Source: Oceanihabitans sp. IOP_32
GTDB taxonomy: Bacteria; Bacteroidota; Bacteroidia; Flavobacteriales; Flavobacteriaceae
Length of the DNA stretch: 64,000 nt
Assembly: GCF_009498295.1 (NCBI RefSeq)
Contig: NZ_CP040813.1
Location: forward strand, 973,001 to 1,037,000
Direction: 5' to 3'
Position 1 is the first letter of the stretch. The number at the start of each line of letters is the position of its first letter. The position numbers were made by a program, and so were the translations under genes. Shown in pieces: positions 45,562 through 54,985 of the stretch. The notes under the pieces were generated by a model, which saw only the letters and a program-made list of their open reading frames with translations, was not told where the DNA came from and ran no database searches.

Positions 45562-45826
45562 ATACCAAATTAACAATGTCATGTCGCATACAATTCGTTT
45601 ACTCACATTTTTCTGTTTTATAAATAGGTGTTCATGATGTGCTTCGCAGTTCTTTTTCGCCCATATTTAGGTAGAAAATAAAACCATGACTTTGGCTAGG
45701 GGCTTTGATTTTAGCTCACGCCCATATTATAGTAAAATAACGTGTTCGTGAATCTGCGATTTCCATCTCATCTGAGTAAAAAATAAGTAAAATTAACCAT
45801 ACGACATTTCAAAATTAAATTGGTGC
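45562..45826 (-). repeat. Dispersed inverted-repeat element, copy 4 (longest)
   Basis: Opposite orientation to copies 1-3. The plus strand starts ATACCAAATTAACAATGTCA and ends ATTTCAAAATTAAATTGGT. Its core shares the CGCAGATTCACGAAC, ATATGGGCGTGAGC and ATATGGGCGAAAAA segments with copy 1, plus about 50 extra bases near the right end. It is the fullest copy in the window and lies in the 850-base gap after the polyamine operon. Confidence 0.78.
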
Positions 45827-45835
45827 AAATAATAT

Positions 45836-45862
45836 TTCCCGAGGCCGACACCTCGGGGAAAC
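45836..45862. repeat. GC-rich hairpin next to repeat copy 4
   Basis: TTTCCCGAGG pairs with CCTCGGGGAAA (one bulged G) around CCGACA. It starts ten bases after the end of the copy-4 repeat and is far richer in GC than its surroundings. No T-run follows on either side, so a terminator role is doubtful. Confidence 0.45.
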
Positions 45863-46273
45863 TTAGCTTGATAAAAACCTAAAATCACAATGCAGCTTTA
45901 CAACCTTTAAATAACTAAAAACATCCTTTTTTTAAAACAAAATTATCATTCTACTCCTTTTTTGTTAAAATTTGAAAATATTTTTTTTGCTTAATTCATG
46001 GATTTAAAAGTGAAAAAAAAAATCGATTAAACCCAAACACATAACGACACCACAATTGTTTATCAACTAAAAAAATGACAAAAAAAAAGACTAAAAATTA
46101 TCGCTTTGAAATGTTAATTTTTAATCCTTAAAAATCTATACCACAAAGCCAGGCGTATATGTATTATATTCACTACCAGTAGTTTTAAAACTTAGAACTG
46201 CTAAAAGTAATTCGGAGATGTGGTAGGCCATCAACCGATAAAAACAATTATTTAATCTTAAAATTTTAAAAAA
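45863..46273. other. AT-rich gap before the secreted protein gene
   Basis: About 410 bases with long A and T runs and no credible coding frame. It probably contains the promoter of the downstream gene, but no good TAnnTTTG box stands out. Confidence 0.5.
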
Positions 46274-46624
46274 ATGAAAACAAATCTTTTATTAAAATGC
46301 GCAGTATTTGCACTATCAATCGTTACCTTTTCTAGCTTTGCAACAGTGACTAATTTGAATGACGTAACAACCACTCTAGACATTCAAGAGGAAACTGTAG
46401 TAAATGCCGTTTACGACGGGCACGATGAGTCTGGATACAACTTTACAGTTGTAGATGAAGATGATAATGAGTCTACTATTACTTTTCAAGAAATTAGCGC
46501 TGAATTATTACAGACTTATGATTTAAAATCTGAATCGTTCGTAGGTAAAAGTTTTACAGTTACTTACAAAACTGAAAACGATGTTAATACCATCACGAAC
46601 CTTACTGAATTACCACAGTATTAA
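46274..46624 (+). CDS. Small secreted protein of unknown function
   Basis: A 116-residue protein with a clear signal peptide (LLLKCAVFALSIVTFSSFA). The mature part is acidic and predicted to be mostly beta-strand (VVNAVYDGHDESGYNFTVVDEDDNESTITFQ), suggesting a small beta-barrel or OB-like fold. I do not recognise the family. Two imperfect hairpins follow it (46639-46667 and 46692-46723). It stands alone. Confidence 0.75.
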   Translation: MKTNLLLKCAVFALSIVTFSSFATVTNLNDVTTTLDIQEETVVNAVYDGHDESGYNFTVVDEDDNESTITFQEISAELLQTYDLKSESFVGKSFTVTYKTENDVNTITNLTELPQY

Positions 46625-46691
46625 TCGAAAAATAAATTAGTCGAGGTCCTACCTCAAGACTTTTCGACAAAATATTTGTGTGTTTCACAAT

Positions 46692-46723
46692 GAAAAAGGC
46701 TGCTCTATGAGCGGCTTTTTTTT
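46692..46723. terminator. Terminator shared by convergent genes
   Basis: AAAAAGGCTGCTC-TAT-GAGCGGCTTTTTTTT is a stem with G-U pairs and A/T-runs on both sides. It overlaps the last codons of the minus-strand mannosyltransferase gene and ends transcripts from the secreted protein gene. Confidence 0.65.
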
Positions 46724-48144
46724 ATAAATACTTCCCAAACAAATACCCCGTAAACTATGGCGTACTCTATGGCAATAATCCATAAATTCTCAGATTTATC
46801 GGCGCTATCTGCGTTTAAATAGGCTAAATAACTTAAAACAATAACAAAACTCCACACGAACACAAACTTATATCTAGTAAAAACCGAAAGTGCTAAAATT
46901 GTTGCAATATACCATGGGTGCACCGTTGTTGCTACAAAAAAATAAAAAGACAAGAACAATAACATCGACGTTATTAATTGACTCGTTGTTTTATTTTTTC
47001 TGAAAAAAGTAAGCATAAGCACAAATAAAATAACAACCACAGATAATACTGGCCCAATAATTTCAATTTCATTATAGCCTCTAAAAGCATATCCTATAGC
47101 TCTAGCGACATAATATATACTGGCATTAAACTCAAAATTACTAAACCATAATCCCACGGTTTTAGCATAATTGATAATAAATTCTGTAGAATAAAAAGGA
47201 AGAAATAAGAGAATTACAGTAATCATTGTAATACTATAAAATGAAAGTAATTGTTTTATTCCCTTTTGTACGTCATTGCGAGGAGTGCACGACGTGGCAA
47301 TCTTTTTTCTGTTATCTTGAACTTGTTCAGGAAACTCATAATCATTTTTTTTTGAAACAAACCATTGATAAAATAAAGGCAAAAATAGTAAAGGAATTAA
47401 TTTAACTGAAACTGACAAACCCAAAACAATAGCCGCAAATTGCCATTTACCAATATGCATTAAATATAAACTCCAAATTAAAAAGAAAATCATGACACCT
47501 TCAAAATGAAGATTGCCAGTTAACTCTATAACAATAAACGGATTTAAAATATACCAGAACATATGATAAGCTGGAAGTTTTAGCTTTTTAAGCAGTCTTT
47601 TTCCAAAATAAAGTGTTCCAAAATCGGCGGCAATAATTAACAAACGCATCGCTACAACCGCTCCTAAAATACTTTTCCCAGAAAAAAAAGCTGCTAAAGC
47701 AAAACAAAATTGATTTAACGGCGGATAATTACTAAAATGGCTCGCATTTAAAGCTCCCATACCTTCGTATAACACTTGAGCTTGTGCCACAGGAGGTTCA
47801 GCATTGCGCATTAAGGCTTCTACTGTATGCAGGTAAGGATTAATACCCTCCAATAACAACCTACCATCCCAAATAAACCGATAAAAATCTTGCGATAAAT
47901 TCGGTATAGCCAAAATAAAAACAGCTCTAAAAACAAAGGCTAGCCAAGTTAAAAGTTTTATGTTTCCCTTAAAATATTGTACTAATTTATAAAACAAAAA
48001 AAATAAGGCGGCATATAATAATAGCAGCTTTATATAATCTGTACGCAGCAAATCGTAAGCAAAAGCGCCGTAAAACATCAAACTTGACAATGCCATAAGG
48101 AATGGCATTTTATGTAGTTTTAAAAAAGCAGTATTTAAAAACAT
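46705..48144 (-). CDS. Polytopic GT-C-type (mannosyl)transferase
   Basis: A 479-residue membrane protein with about ten hydrophobic helices. The GT-C feature LSQDFYRFIWDGRLLLEGINPY (described here; about residues 99-120) holds the Asp that contacts the lipid-linked sugar donor. It probably adds a sugar to an envelope glycan or lipid outside the inner membrane. Around residue 270-292 the segment DNRKKIATSCTPRNDVQKG is encoded by a palindromic repeat sequence and is probably a late insertion. It is at the edge of a group of envelope glycan genes. Confidence 0.85.
   Translation of the reverse strand: MFLNTAFLKLHKMPFLMALSSLMFYGAFAYDLLRTDYIKLLLLYAALFFLFYKLVQYFKGNIKLLTWLAFVFRAVFILAIPNLSQDFYRFIWDGRLLLEGINPYLHTVEALMRNAEPPVAQAQVLYEGMGALNASHFSNYPPLNQFCFALAAFFSGKSILGAVVAMRLLIIAADFGTLYFGKRLLKKLKLPAYHMFWYILNPFIVIELTGNLHFEGVMIFFLIWSLYLMHIGKWQFAAIVLGLSVSVKLIPLLFLPLFYQWFVSKKNDYEFPEQVQDNRKKIATSCTPRNDVQKGIKQLLSFYSITMITVILLFLPFYSTEFIINYAKTVGLWFSNFEFNASIYYVARAIGYAFRGYNEIEIIGPVLSVVVILFVLMLTFFRKNKTTSQLITSMLLFLSFYFFVATTVHPWYIATILALSVFTRYKFVFVWSFVIVLSYLAYLNADSADKSENLWIIAIEYAIVYGVFVWEVFIKKSRS
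47271..47337. repeat. Palindromic repeat inserted in frame in the mannosyltransferase gene
   Basis: The plus strand reads CGTCATTGCGAGGAGTGCAC (47271-47290), continues with GACGTGGCAATCTT, then TTATCTTGAACTTGTTCAGG. These resemble two short repeat sequences commonly found between genes in many bacteria (GTCATTGCGAGGAG...GGCAATCT and TGAACTTGTTCAGG). The first has ATTGC/GCAAT arms and the second TGAAC/GTTCA arms. Together they encode about 22 hydrophilic residues without breaking the frame. Confidence 0.6.
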
Positions 48145-48332
48145 GAAGTAAATATAGGATTAATTGTTCTAAATTCTTCGCTTAGAAATACTCACTTTGA
48201 CTTACGAGAAAAATTCACTAAATTAGAGGATTAAGACCATTAAATATTAAGCTTCTTGTCTATACTGGGCTTATTGGCGCAAAACATTAAGACTATTTTT
48301 TTAAGACATCAACAAAAATTTATTTAGATAAT

Positions 48333-49379
48333 ATGTTAAGAATCCAAGTAAAAAAAGGAGTTGATAAAGTTCTTTTAAGGCTATATCATTCTAGCCATAA
48401 AAAAGAAGCTCTTAAATTTCTTAAAAAAATAGAAGCTCAAAAAGGTAAAACGAATCCTAAATTTATAAAATTAAGTAATCAATATGCCTCAGATGTTCTT
48501 GGGTGGATTGGTTATTCTCCTTGGCTTTATGTCTATAGTGCCATTAGCGGAAGTTTTAAAGAAGGATGGATTCCAGATAATTATTACGGTAAAATAGTAA
48601 TACCTGAACTTAAGGGGCAATATGGTGCTTTAGACGATTTAAATGCACTACAAAACAAACTTTTTACTAGTGCCCTATTTCCCGATAAGGCTTATTATGT
48701 TAATGGTTTATGGACCACCAAAGACTACGCTGTAATTCCTCAAAAAAAGGTGGCAGACGTTCTATTTAATTCGTCACAAGACATTGTTTACAAAACAGAT
48801 AATTCGTTAAGAGGCCTAGGTGTGCACTTTTTTTCTAAAGATAATTTTGAAATTAATAAAGTAATGGCCTTAGGTAATGGCATAGCTCAACAGTTTATTA
48901 AGCAGCATGTTTTTTTTGAAGACATTGTGTCGAAATCTGTAGCCACCATTAGATTAACCACATATATCGATGTGAAGGGAGAAACTTCTCTTCGATCAGG
49001 TTTTCTTCGTGTAGGACGGGCTCCAGATACTCATGTAAAATCTGTAAGTCATATAAGAGTGCCCATTAATATAAACACTGGGGAGTTAAGTAAAACTGGA
49101 TATGATACCAATTTGAATACCATTGAAAAACATCCCGACAGTAATTATATTTTTAATAAAAGAAAAATACCACATTTTAACAAATGCATAGCTGCTGTAC
49201 TACATTTACACAAACAAATGCCTTTTTCAAGAACCATAGGTTGGGACTTAACGCTTGACAAAAATGAAGAAGTTAAAGTGATGGAATGGAATGGAGGACA
49301 TAACGACGTGAAATTTGGCGAGGCCACACAAGGCCCATGTTATGCAGATCTAGGATGGGAAAAATTATGGAAAAAATAA
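48333..49379 (+). CDS. Sugar-transfer-associated ATP-grasp protein
   Basis: A 348-residue protein whose C-terminal part (about 115-345) fits the ATP-grasp group linked to polysaccharide genes. Conserved pieces include VYKTDNSLRGLGVHFF (the ATP-binding strand and loop), SVATIRLTTYID, and the metal-binding end VMEWNGGHNDVKFGEATQGP. It probably ligates an amino or carboxyl compound to a sugar or lipid intermediate. Neighbouring glycosyltransferase genes support an envelope role. Substrate is unknown. Confidence 0.85.
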   Translation: MLRIQVKKGVDKVLLRLYHSSHKKEALKFLKKIEAQKGKTNPKFIKLSNQYASDVLGWIGYSPWLYVYSAISGSFKEGWIPDNYYGKIVIPELKGQYGALDDLNALQNKLFTSALFPDKAYYVNGLWTTKDYAVIPQKKVADVLFNSSQDIVYKTDNSLRGLGVHFFSKDNFEINKVMALGNGIAQQFIKQHVFFEDIVSKSVATIRLTTYIDVKGETSLRSGFLRVGRAPDTHVKSVSHIRVPININTGELSKTGYDTNLNTIEKHPDSNYIFNKRKIPHFNKCIAAVLHLHKQMPFSRTIGWDLTLDKNEEVKVMEWNGGHNDVKFGEATQGPCYADLGWEKLWKK

Positions 49380-49454
49380 GCGTCGTATTCAAGATGACTC
49401 CGGCAAAACCAGACGCTCAATATCTAAAAGTATATTAGTTCGAACAGAAAACCA

Positions 49455-49547
49455 GATTTGATTTATGGCTTTGATTTGATTTTCGATATCATCTGAGCAA
49501 AAACTAATTCAACTTATCAATACGACATTTCAAAATTAAATTGGTAT
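49455..49547 (-). repeat. Dispersed inverted-repeat element, copy 5 (partial)
   Basis: The plus-strand end CATTTCAAAATTAAATTGGT matches copy 4 exactly, and ATCATCTGAGCAAAAA upstream matches its inner part. The other terminus is missing, so this copy is truncated. It lies between the convergent ATP-grasp and glycosyltransferase genes. Confidence 0.6.
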
Positions 49548-49632
49548 GAGACCATCCTCAAATAAAAAAAACAACCATCTGCTAAAAATGATAAATTCAA
49601 CAATAAAACAGATTAAAAAGTGCGAGTATTTT

Positions 49633-51123
49633 TTAGGATTTAGAGGTTAACGATTTATAAAAAACATAGCCAAAACCTAGAAACAACATAAGGTGAAATG
49701 GAAAAAGCCCAAAATCGCCACCTTGATCACCTACCACAAAAGCACTGTACAAACCAAAGGCAAAGTACAGCATAAGCAAACCTTCAAAAACCACATAAAT
49801 AGAGATGGTTTTGTTTAGGTATTTATTTGTTTTCCATCCCTCTCTAGTACTACTAATATTAAATTTTGGTGTTCGAACAAATTCACTTTTTTTCCCAAAA
49901 TGCCCTTCTAAAACTGCTATAGAATTATGCAAAGAAAAGCCCATAGCTACCGAGAAAAAAACAAAAAACATCCCTGTATAATTTAAAAAACTTCTTAGCG
50001 TAGTACCGTACATTTTCTTATACATTATCCAATAGCAAACAAAAAATATCAGAGTGCTTAACACAAAAAAACTCATCACTATAAAATAGGTTTTTAAATG
50101 GGCGTTTTCATTTTTTATGTAAAGCATGGGGACACTCAGTATCGCTACTACCAGAATGTTTAAAAACATGGTACTGTTTAATAAATGAAGTAAACCATGC
50201 AGTTTTGTTTTTGCCGATAGGTTTTTACTTTTTAAAACCTTCCACATCATTTTCTGGAAATTTTCGGCACCGCCTTTGTTCCATCTAAATTGTTGAGAGC
50301 GTGCTGCACTAATCACTATGGGTAACTCTGCTGGTGTAACAACATCTTCAAGGTATTTAAATTTCCATTTTTTTAATTGAGCACGATAGCTTAAATCTAA
50401 ATCTTCGGTTAAGGTATCCCCTTCCCAATTACCAGCGTCTAAAATGCAAGTTTTCCGCCAAACACCTGCTGTACCATTAAAATTAATAAAATGGCCTTTA
50501 CTATTTCTACCGACTTGCTCGAGTGTAAAATGAGCATCTAAAGCAAAAGCTTGTATTTTGGTTAATATAGAATAGTTGCGATTTATATGTGCCCAACGGG
50601 TTTGTACAACGCCAAGTTTTTCATCTTTAAAATAAGGGATGGTACGTTGTAACCAATCGGTTTGTGGCAGGAAATCGGCATCAAAAATGGCAATAAATTC
50701 GCCTTTAGCGGTTTCTAATCCCGCTTTTAATGCCCCAGCTTTAAAGCCTTTTCGATTGCTTCTGGTTATGTGCTGTATATCTAAACCTTCGTTTTGTATT
50801 TTAGCAATGTGGTGTTTCGTGCTTTCTACAGTTTCATCGGTAGAATCGTCTAAAACTTGAATCTCTAATCTATGTCTGGGGTAATCTATTTTGGCAATAT
50901 TGTTCAATAAACGTTCCATAACATACATTTCGTTATAAACGGGTAGTTGTATGGTAACAAAAGGAACTTCCTTCGGATTTGATAAATCGAACAAATCAGA
51001 AGTCGTATTACTTTTTTTTGCCGATACATAATTAAATAAAAGGTTTAATTGTGCTAAGGCATAAACAAATATAAGCACTAAAGCTATGGTGTAAACTACT
51101 ATAATTATGGTCTCTAAAAGCAT
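49633..51123 (-). CDS. Processive glycosyltransferase family 2 (cellulose-synthase-like)
   Basis: A 496-residue inner-membrane enzyme with helices at about 5-27 and four to five more after residue 310. The cytoplasmic GT2 domain has DDSTDETV, FDADFLPQ, TEDLDLSYRAQ and QQFRW, the D,D,D,QxxRW set of processive enzymes. It would polymerise a beta-linked envelope or extracellular polysaccharide, or add sugar to a lipid. It shares one base with the upstream GT2 gene, so the two form an operon. Confidence 0.92.
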   Translation of the reverse strand: MLLETIIIVVYTIALVLIFVYALAQLNLLFNYVSAKKSNTTSDLFDLSNPKEVPFVTIQLPVYNEMYVMERLLNNIAKIDYPRHRLEIQVLDDSTDETVESTKHHIAKIQNEGLDIQHITRSNRKGFKAGALKAGLETAKGEFIAIFDADFLPQTDWLQRTIPYFKDEKLGVVQTRWAHINRNYSILTKIQAFALDAHFTLEQVGRNSKGHFINFNGTAGVWRKTCILDAGNWEGDTLTEDLDLSYRAQLKKWKFKYLEDVVTPAELPIVISAARSQQFRWNKGGAENFQKMMWKVLKSKNLSAKTKLHGLLHLLNSTMFLNILVVAILSVPMLYIKNENAHLKTYFIVMSFFVLSTLIFFVCYWIMYKKMYGTTLRSFLNYTGMFFVFFSVAMGFSLHNSIAVLEGHFGKKSEFVRTPKFNISSTREGWKTNKYLNKTISIYVVFEGLLMLYFAFGLYSAFVVGDQGGDFGLFPFHLMLFLGFGYVFYKSLTSKS

Positions 51124-51812
51124 TATTTAATACTGTATTTAAAAATCCATCCTAGTATTTTAAAACCAGCAAACACGGCTCCTTTAAAGGTACCAGAAAC
51201 TTTCGAGATGCCTATTCTATTTCTGTAATTCACGGGTATTTCGGTGTAACTAAGTTTTTGCCTTAAGACCTTTAATTGCATTTCTACGGTCCAGCCATAG
51301 GTTTTATCTTCCATATTTAAGGCCAACAATTTATTGTATGTAATGGCTCTAAAGGGACCTAAGTCGGTGAATTTCGATTTAAAAAAGAGTGTCATCAATG
51401 TGGTTGCCAGCCAATTCCCAAAAATTTGCGGTCCTGTCATTGATCCTTGTTCTCTTAAATCCTTTACGCGCGCTCCAATTACAAAATCGATATCATCATT
51501 AATAATAGGTGCTACAATTTTTGTTAATTCCTCTGGATAATCACTATAATCGCCATCTAAAAACACGACAATATCTGGCTTTATATTTTGATTTGCTATA
51601 TATGTCATACCTTTCAAACAAGCATAGCCGTAGCCTTTGCGTTTTTCCGTTAAAACGGTAGCCCCCGCTTTTTTGGCATTGATTTCAGTATTATCTGTAG
51701 AGTTATTACTAATTACAATTATTTCGTTAACTATATCAGGAATATCGTTAATAACAAGGGCAATAGAATCTGCTTCGTTGTAGGCAGGGATGATGACTTT
51801 TATATGAGGCAT
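51123..51812 (-). CDS. Glycosyltransferase family 2, DPM1/GtrB-like
   Basis: A 229-residue GT2 enzyme with IPAYNEADSIALVINDIP at the N-terminus, SNNSTDNTEINAKKAGA, and the metal site in VVFLDGDYSDYPEEL. No C-terminal membrane helices are present. It probably transfers a sugar from a nucleotide to polyprenyl phosphate, or directly to a glycan. It is followed directly by the processive GT2 gene. Confidence 0.9.
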   Translation of the reverse strand: MPHIKVIIPAYNEADSIALVINDIPDIVNEIIVISNNSTDNTEINAKKAGATVLTEKRKGYGYACLKGMTYIANQNIKPDIVVFLDGDYSDYPEELTKIVAPIINDDIDFVIGARVKDLREQGSMTGPQIFGNWLATTLMTLFFKSKFTDLGPFRAITYNKLLALNMEDKTYGWTVEMQLKVLRQKLSYTEIPVNYRNRIGISKVSGTFKGAVFAGFKILGWIFKYSIK

Positions 51813-51834
51813 TGTTGAGGCGCTATTTTAATGA

Positions 51835-51842
51835 CAAAAATA
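51835..51842 (-). promoter_or_regulatory. Possible -7 box of the GT2 operon
   Basis: On the minus strand TATTTTTG fits TAnnTTTG and lies 22 bases before the start codon. No -33 box is evident. Confidence 0.3.
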
Positions 51843-51955
51843 CCAATATTTTAGGGGTTTAGTTACTCACACATACGCTTCTTTTCTGTTTTTTTAGTTA
51901 TATAAAACAAGAATATTTTCTGTTATATAAAAGTAAATGATGTATCAGTGTACCA

Positions 51956-53578
51956 TTATTTTTGTTTCAAAAAATCCATCAGATCTAAATTATTACCCAG
52001 TAAAACATCAGTAGGATTAATACGCCCTTTTTCTGGCCCATTTTCAAGTTTTAAAACCCCTCTTGGGCAAACCGCAGCACAAATACCGCAACCCACACAA
52101 CTTGCTCTTATAATATTTTCGCCTTTTTGAGCATAAGCGCGTACATCAATACCCATTTCGCAATAGGTTGAGCAGTTACCACAAGAAATGCATTGGCCGC
52201 CATTAGTTGTAATTCTAAATCGCGATTTAAAACGCTGAACAATACCTAAATAAGCAGCTAACGGACAACCAAAACGGCACCATACGCGGTTGCCAAAAAT
52301 AGGATAAAAACCTGTGCCTATAACACCTGCAAACCAAGCCCCAATTAAGAAACTATAAGCATCTTTTATCCATTGGGAGTTAATACCCAAAAACGACTGC
52401 ACGCCAAGAAAATAACAATACAAAGTTACCAAAGTCATCACCAAAGAAAACACTAAAACGCCATGCACCAACCAGCGTTCTAATCTCCAGGCGTTTAAAC
52501 TTTTATCTGAAAGTTGCCTGTACGGATCTCCTAAAGTTTCGGCTAAACCACCACAACCACAAACCCAAGAGCAATACCAGCGTTTTCCGAAGAAATAAGT
52601 CATAACAGGTACTATAACTAAGGTTAATACAATACCCCAAACCAATATAAATAATCCTATGGCGCCACTGTTACGAAGACTGTCTAAATTCCAATCAAAA
52701 AAGAAATCATAGTCTAAAGGAAAGGCATTTTTAAAATCGTATCCCGGCATATTTAAGCTTAGCATAATTTCTGGAATAAGAAAGGCGAATACTATTTGAA
52801 AGAACAGTACCGAAGTAGTTCTTATCATTTGATAAGTATTATGCCGGTATTTAATATACATACGCACGGCCATAACCAGCATAACCACAGAGTATAAAAA
52901 GCCATAAACAAACCATTGGCTTGCCGGATTGCCGTTTAAAAACACACTTATAGAATCGAGAATATAGGTCCAATTAACCACATAATCTGGGTAAAAATAT
53001 AAGAGCACATAAAACACCACTAGATATAGGAGTACCAACCAAGCTATCCAACCACGGTTGGTACTCGCTTTATGATAAATACCGTTATTTTTAATTCCAG
53101 GTTTACCTAATAGAATAACATTTGGTAAAATAAAAAGTAAGGCACCAATTATTGCTAAACCAAAACTTAACCACCATAGGATTAACGGATTTTCTTTAAC
53201 AAAACCTGAACCCGCAATTTTAGCAACTTCATAACTTAAACTGTGGGGTTTTCCGTAGATTTTATATTGATATTGCTCGCCTTTTTTATCCCAGTTTTTT
53301 TCAGAATCGTATTTTTCTATTAATTTATCATAGTAATCGTTTGAGGCTTGATAAGCTTGCCTCACGCGGCTAGAAAACTCAAAAATATTTAGATGCTCTT
53401 GAGTTACGGTAGCTTTAAAAAGGGCGTCTTCTATAACTTCACTTTGGTAATTTTTAGATTCAATAAAGGTTTTAAACTGGGAAGGGCTAAGCCCAAAGTT
53501 ACCAGTGAATAAACTCCCTGAAAAAACACAGAGTCCTATTAAGAATAATATTAATCCTGATGTTTTTATTGCCTTCAT
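51956..53578 (-). CDS. Membrane-bound 4Fe-4S protein (NapH/NosR/CcoG-like)
   Basis: A 540-residue protein with six to seven hydrophobic segments and two cytoplasmic ferredoxin clusters near the C-terminus: CISCGNCSTYCEMG from residue 463 and CVGCGICAAVCPRG from residue 494. The segments WYCSWVCGCGGLAETLGD and VWCRFGCPLAAYLG resemble the CxxxCP-type motifs of NapH and NosR. An N-terminal periplasmic domain (30-125) is unusual for NapH. It probably moves electrons across the membrane. It follows the flavoprotein gene on the same strand by 66 bases. Confidence 0.88.
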   Translation of the reverse strand: MKAIKTSGLILFLIGLCVFSGSLFTGNFGLSPSQFKTFIESKNYQSEVIEDALFKATVTQEHLNIFEFSSRVRQAYQASNDYYDKLIEKYDSEKNWDKKGEQYQYKIYGKPHSLSYEVAKIAGSGFVKENPLILWWLSFGLAIIGALLFILPNVILLGKPGIKNNGIYHKASTNRGWIAWLVLLYLVVFYVLLYFYPDYVVNWTYILDSISVFLNGNPASQWFVYGFLYSVVMLVMAVRMYIKYRHNTYQMIRTTSVLFFQIVFAFLIPEIMLSLNMPGYDFKNAFPLDYDFFFDWNLDSLRNSGAIGLFILVWGIVLTLVIVPVMTYFFGKRWYCSWVCGCGGLAETLGDPYRQLSDKSLNAWRLERWLVHGVLVFSLVMTLVTLYCYFLGVQSFLGINSQWIKDAYSFLIGAWFAGVIGTGFYPIFGNRVWCRFGCPLAAYLGIVQRFKSRFRITTNGGQCISCGNCSTYCEMGIDVRAYAQKGENIIRASCVGCGICAAVCPRGVLKLENGPEKGRINPTDVLLGNNLDLMDFLKQK

Positions 53579-53644
53579 CTCTTAGTTTCTTATCATACGA
53601 TCTCATTGTATGAAAACACAATAAGCTCACATTTTATAGTGGTT

Positions 53645-54985
53645 CTACTTTGCAAAAATACGCTTCCAACTTTTCTTTTTCAGTTGTATATTGGTTTTGT
53701 TTTCCCTGTTGAATTTTGCAAGGATTTCGGGTTCATGAAGTTTATAAAACTCGGGGTCGAAATTAGCATCGGCCAAATGTTCTAAAACATAATCGACGCT
53801 GCGTTTTTGGTTAAGAATGCGATTGAAAAAATCGTGTCGCATTCTTATGCCAAAAGTGTTTATACCAATAAATTCGCGCGTGTTTTTATCGTAATTTACA
53901 TGAATACATTTTTTACCATCTTCGTGTTCCCAATAAAAACGCTGCTCGTTTTCTTTTGTTTTTGCCCAAACCCAGCCATAGGTTTGGTATTCTATATCTA
54001 TAAATTTGGCCGAGTTAAACCAATGTCCTGGTTGGTAGGCCATTCGAATACCGCAAATGGTTTGTGCAATGGTTTCTCCCATCATGCGTCCGGTATACCA
54101 AACCGCTTCTATACTGTTGCGCAGGTTAATGGCTTCACGCTGTTCTGCACAATCGCCAATGGCGTAAACATCTGGAATATTGGTTTCTAAAAAGCGATTG
54201 ACTTTTACACCGCGATGGGTTTCAATCTTTGAGTTTTTTAAAAAATCGATATTAGGAGACACGCCCGCGGTTAAGCCCACGATGTTACATTCAATTTCGT
54301 CTTCGGTTTCAGCGATAACAACAGATTTTACCGTTCCATTTTCATCAGCTTTAATTTCCTTTAAGTTCACCCCTAACCTAAGATCGACGCCTATACTTCT
54401 AATTTCTCGATTAATCAAAGCCGACTCTTGTTCTGGTAAAACGATGTTCCAAAAACTAGATTCTCGAACTAAAAACGTAACAGGAATATGCCGAGAATGC
54501 AACATCTCGACTAATTCGACACCTATTAAACCACCACCAACAACAACGGCGTGTTTACACACTTTATTATTAGGTGCATATTTTTCAAGCGCCTCTAAGT
54601 CTTGTTTGTGGTACATACCCATAACGCCTTTTAGATCTTGTCCGGGCCAGCCAAACTTATTGGGTTTACTTCCCGTCGCTATAATAAGCTTATCGTATTT
54701 TAAAGACTCACCATTTGCAAACAGTAAACTTTTTGTTTCTGTTTTAACCGTTTTTACAAAGCCTTTTTTAAGGTTGATTTTATTCTTTTTCCAAAACCAA
54801 TTTTCGTAGGGTTGCGTATGCTCAAACTTCATGTGTCCCATATACACATACATGAGTGCGGTGCGGGAAAAAAAATAATCGGTTTCGGCAGAGATGATTG
54901 TGATTTTCTTATCAGAAAGCTTTCTTATATGCCGCGCTGCTGTAACACCTGAGATTCCGTTTCCTATAATAACAATGTGTTCCAT
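53645..54985 (-). CDS. NAD(P)/FAD-dependent oxidoreductase
   Basis: A 446-residue two-dinucleotide-binding flavoprotein of the rubredoxin or nitrite reductase type. FAD site VIIGNGISGVTAARHIRK at the N-terminus; NAD site VVGGGLIGVELVEML near residue 150; second FAD contact VYAIGDCAE near 275. The C-terminal 120 residues are a separate domain (GWVWAKTKENEQRFYWEHEDG). The next gene, encoding a membrane Fe-S protein, is a likely redox partner. The start lies inside the frame of the upstream GNAT gene. Confidence 0.9.
   Translation of the reverse strand: MEHIVIIGNGISGVTAARHIRKLSDKKITIISAETDYFFSRTALMYVYMGHMKFEHTQPYENWFWKKNKINLKKGFVKTVKTETKSLLFANGESLKYDKLIIATGSKPNKFGWPGQDLKGVMGMYHKQDLEALEKYAPNNKVCKHAVVVGGGLIGVELVEMLHSRHIPVTFLVRESSFWNIVLPEQESALINREIRSIGVDLRLGVNLKEIKADENGTVKSVVIAETEDEIECNIVGLTAGVSPNIDFLKNSKIETHRGVKVNRFLETNIPDVYAIGDCAEQREAINLRNSIEAVWYTGRMMGETIAQTICGIRMAYQPGHWFNSAKFIDIEYQTYGWVWAKTKENEQRFYWEHEDGKKCIHVNYDKNTREFIGINTFGIRMRHDFFNRILNQKRSVDYVLEHLADANFDPEFYKLHEPEILAKFNRENKTNIQLKKKSWKRIFAK

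Noticed and set aside
51838-51856. ATACCAATATTTTAGG near the GT2 promoter as a repeat end
   Set aside because: The match stops after ATACCAAT, and no mirrored end or core is nearby.
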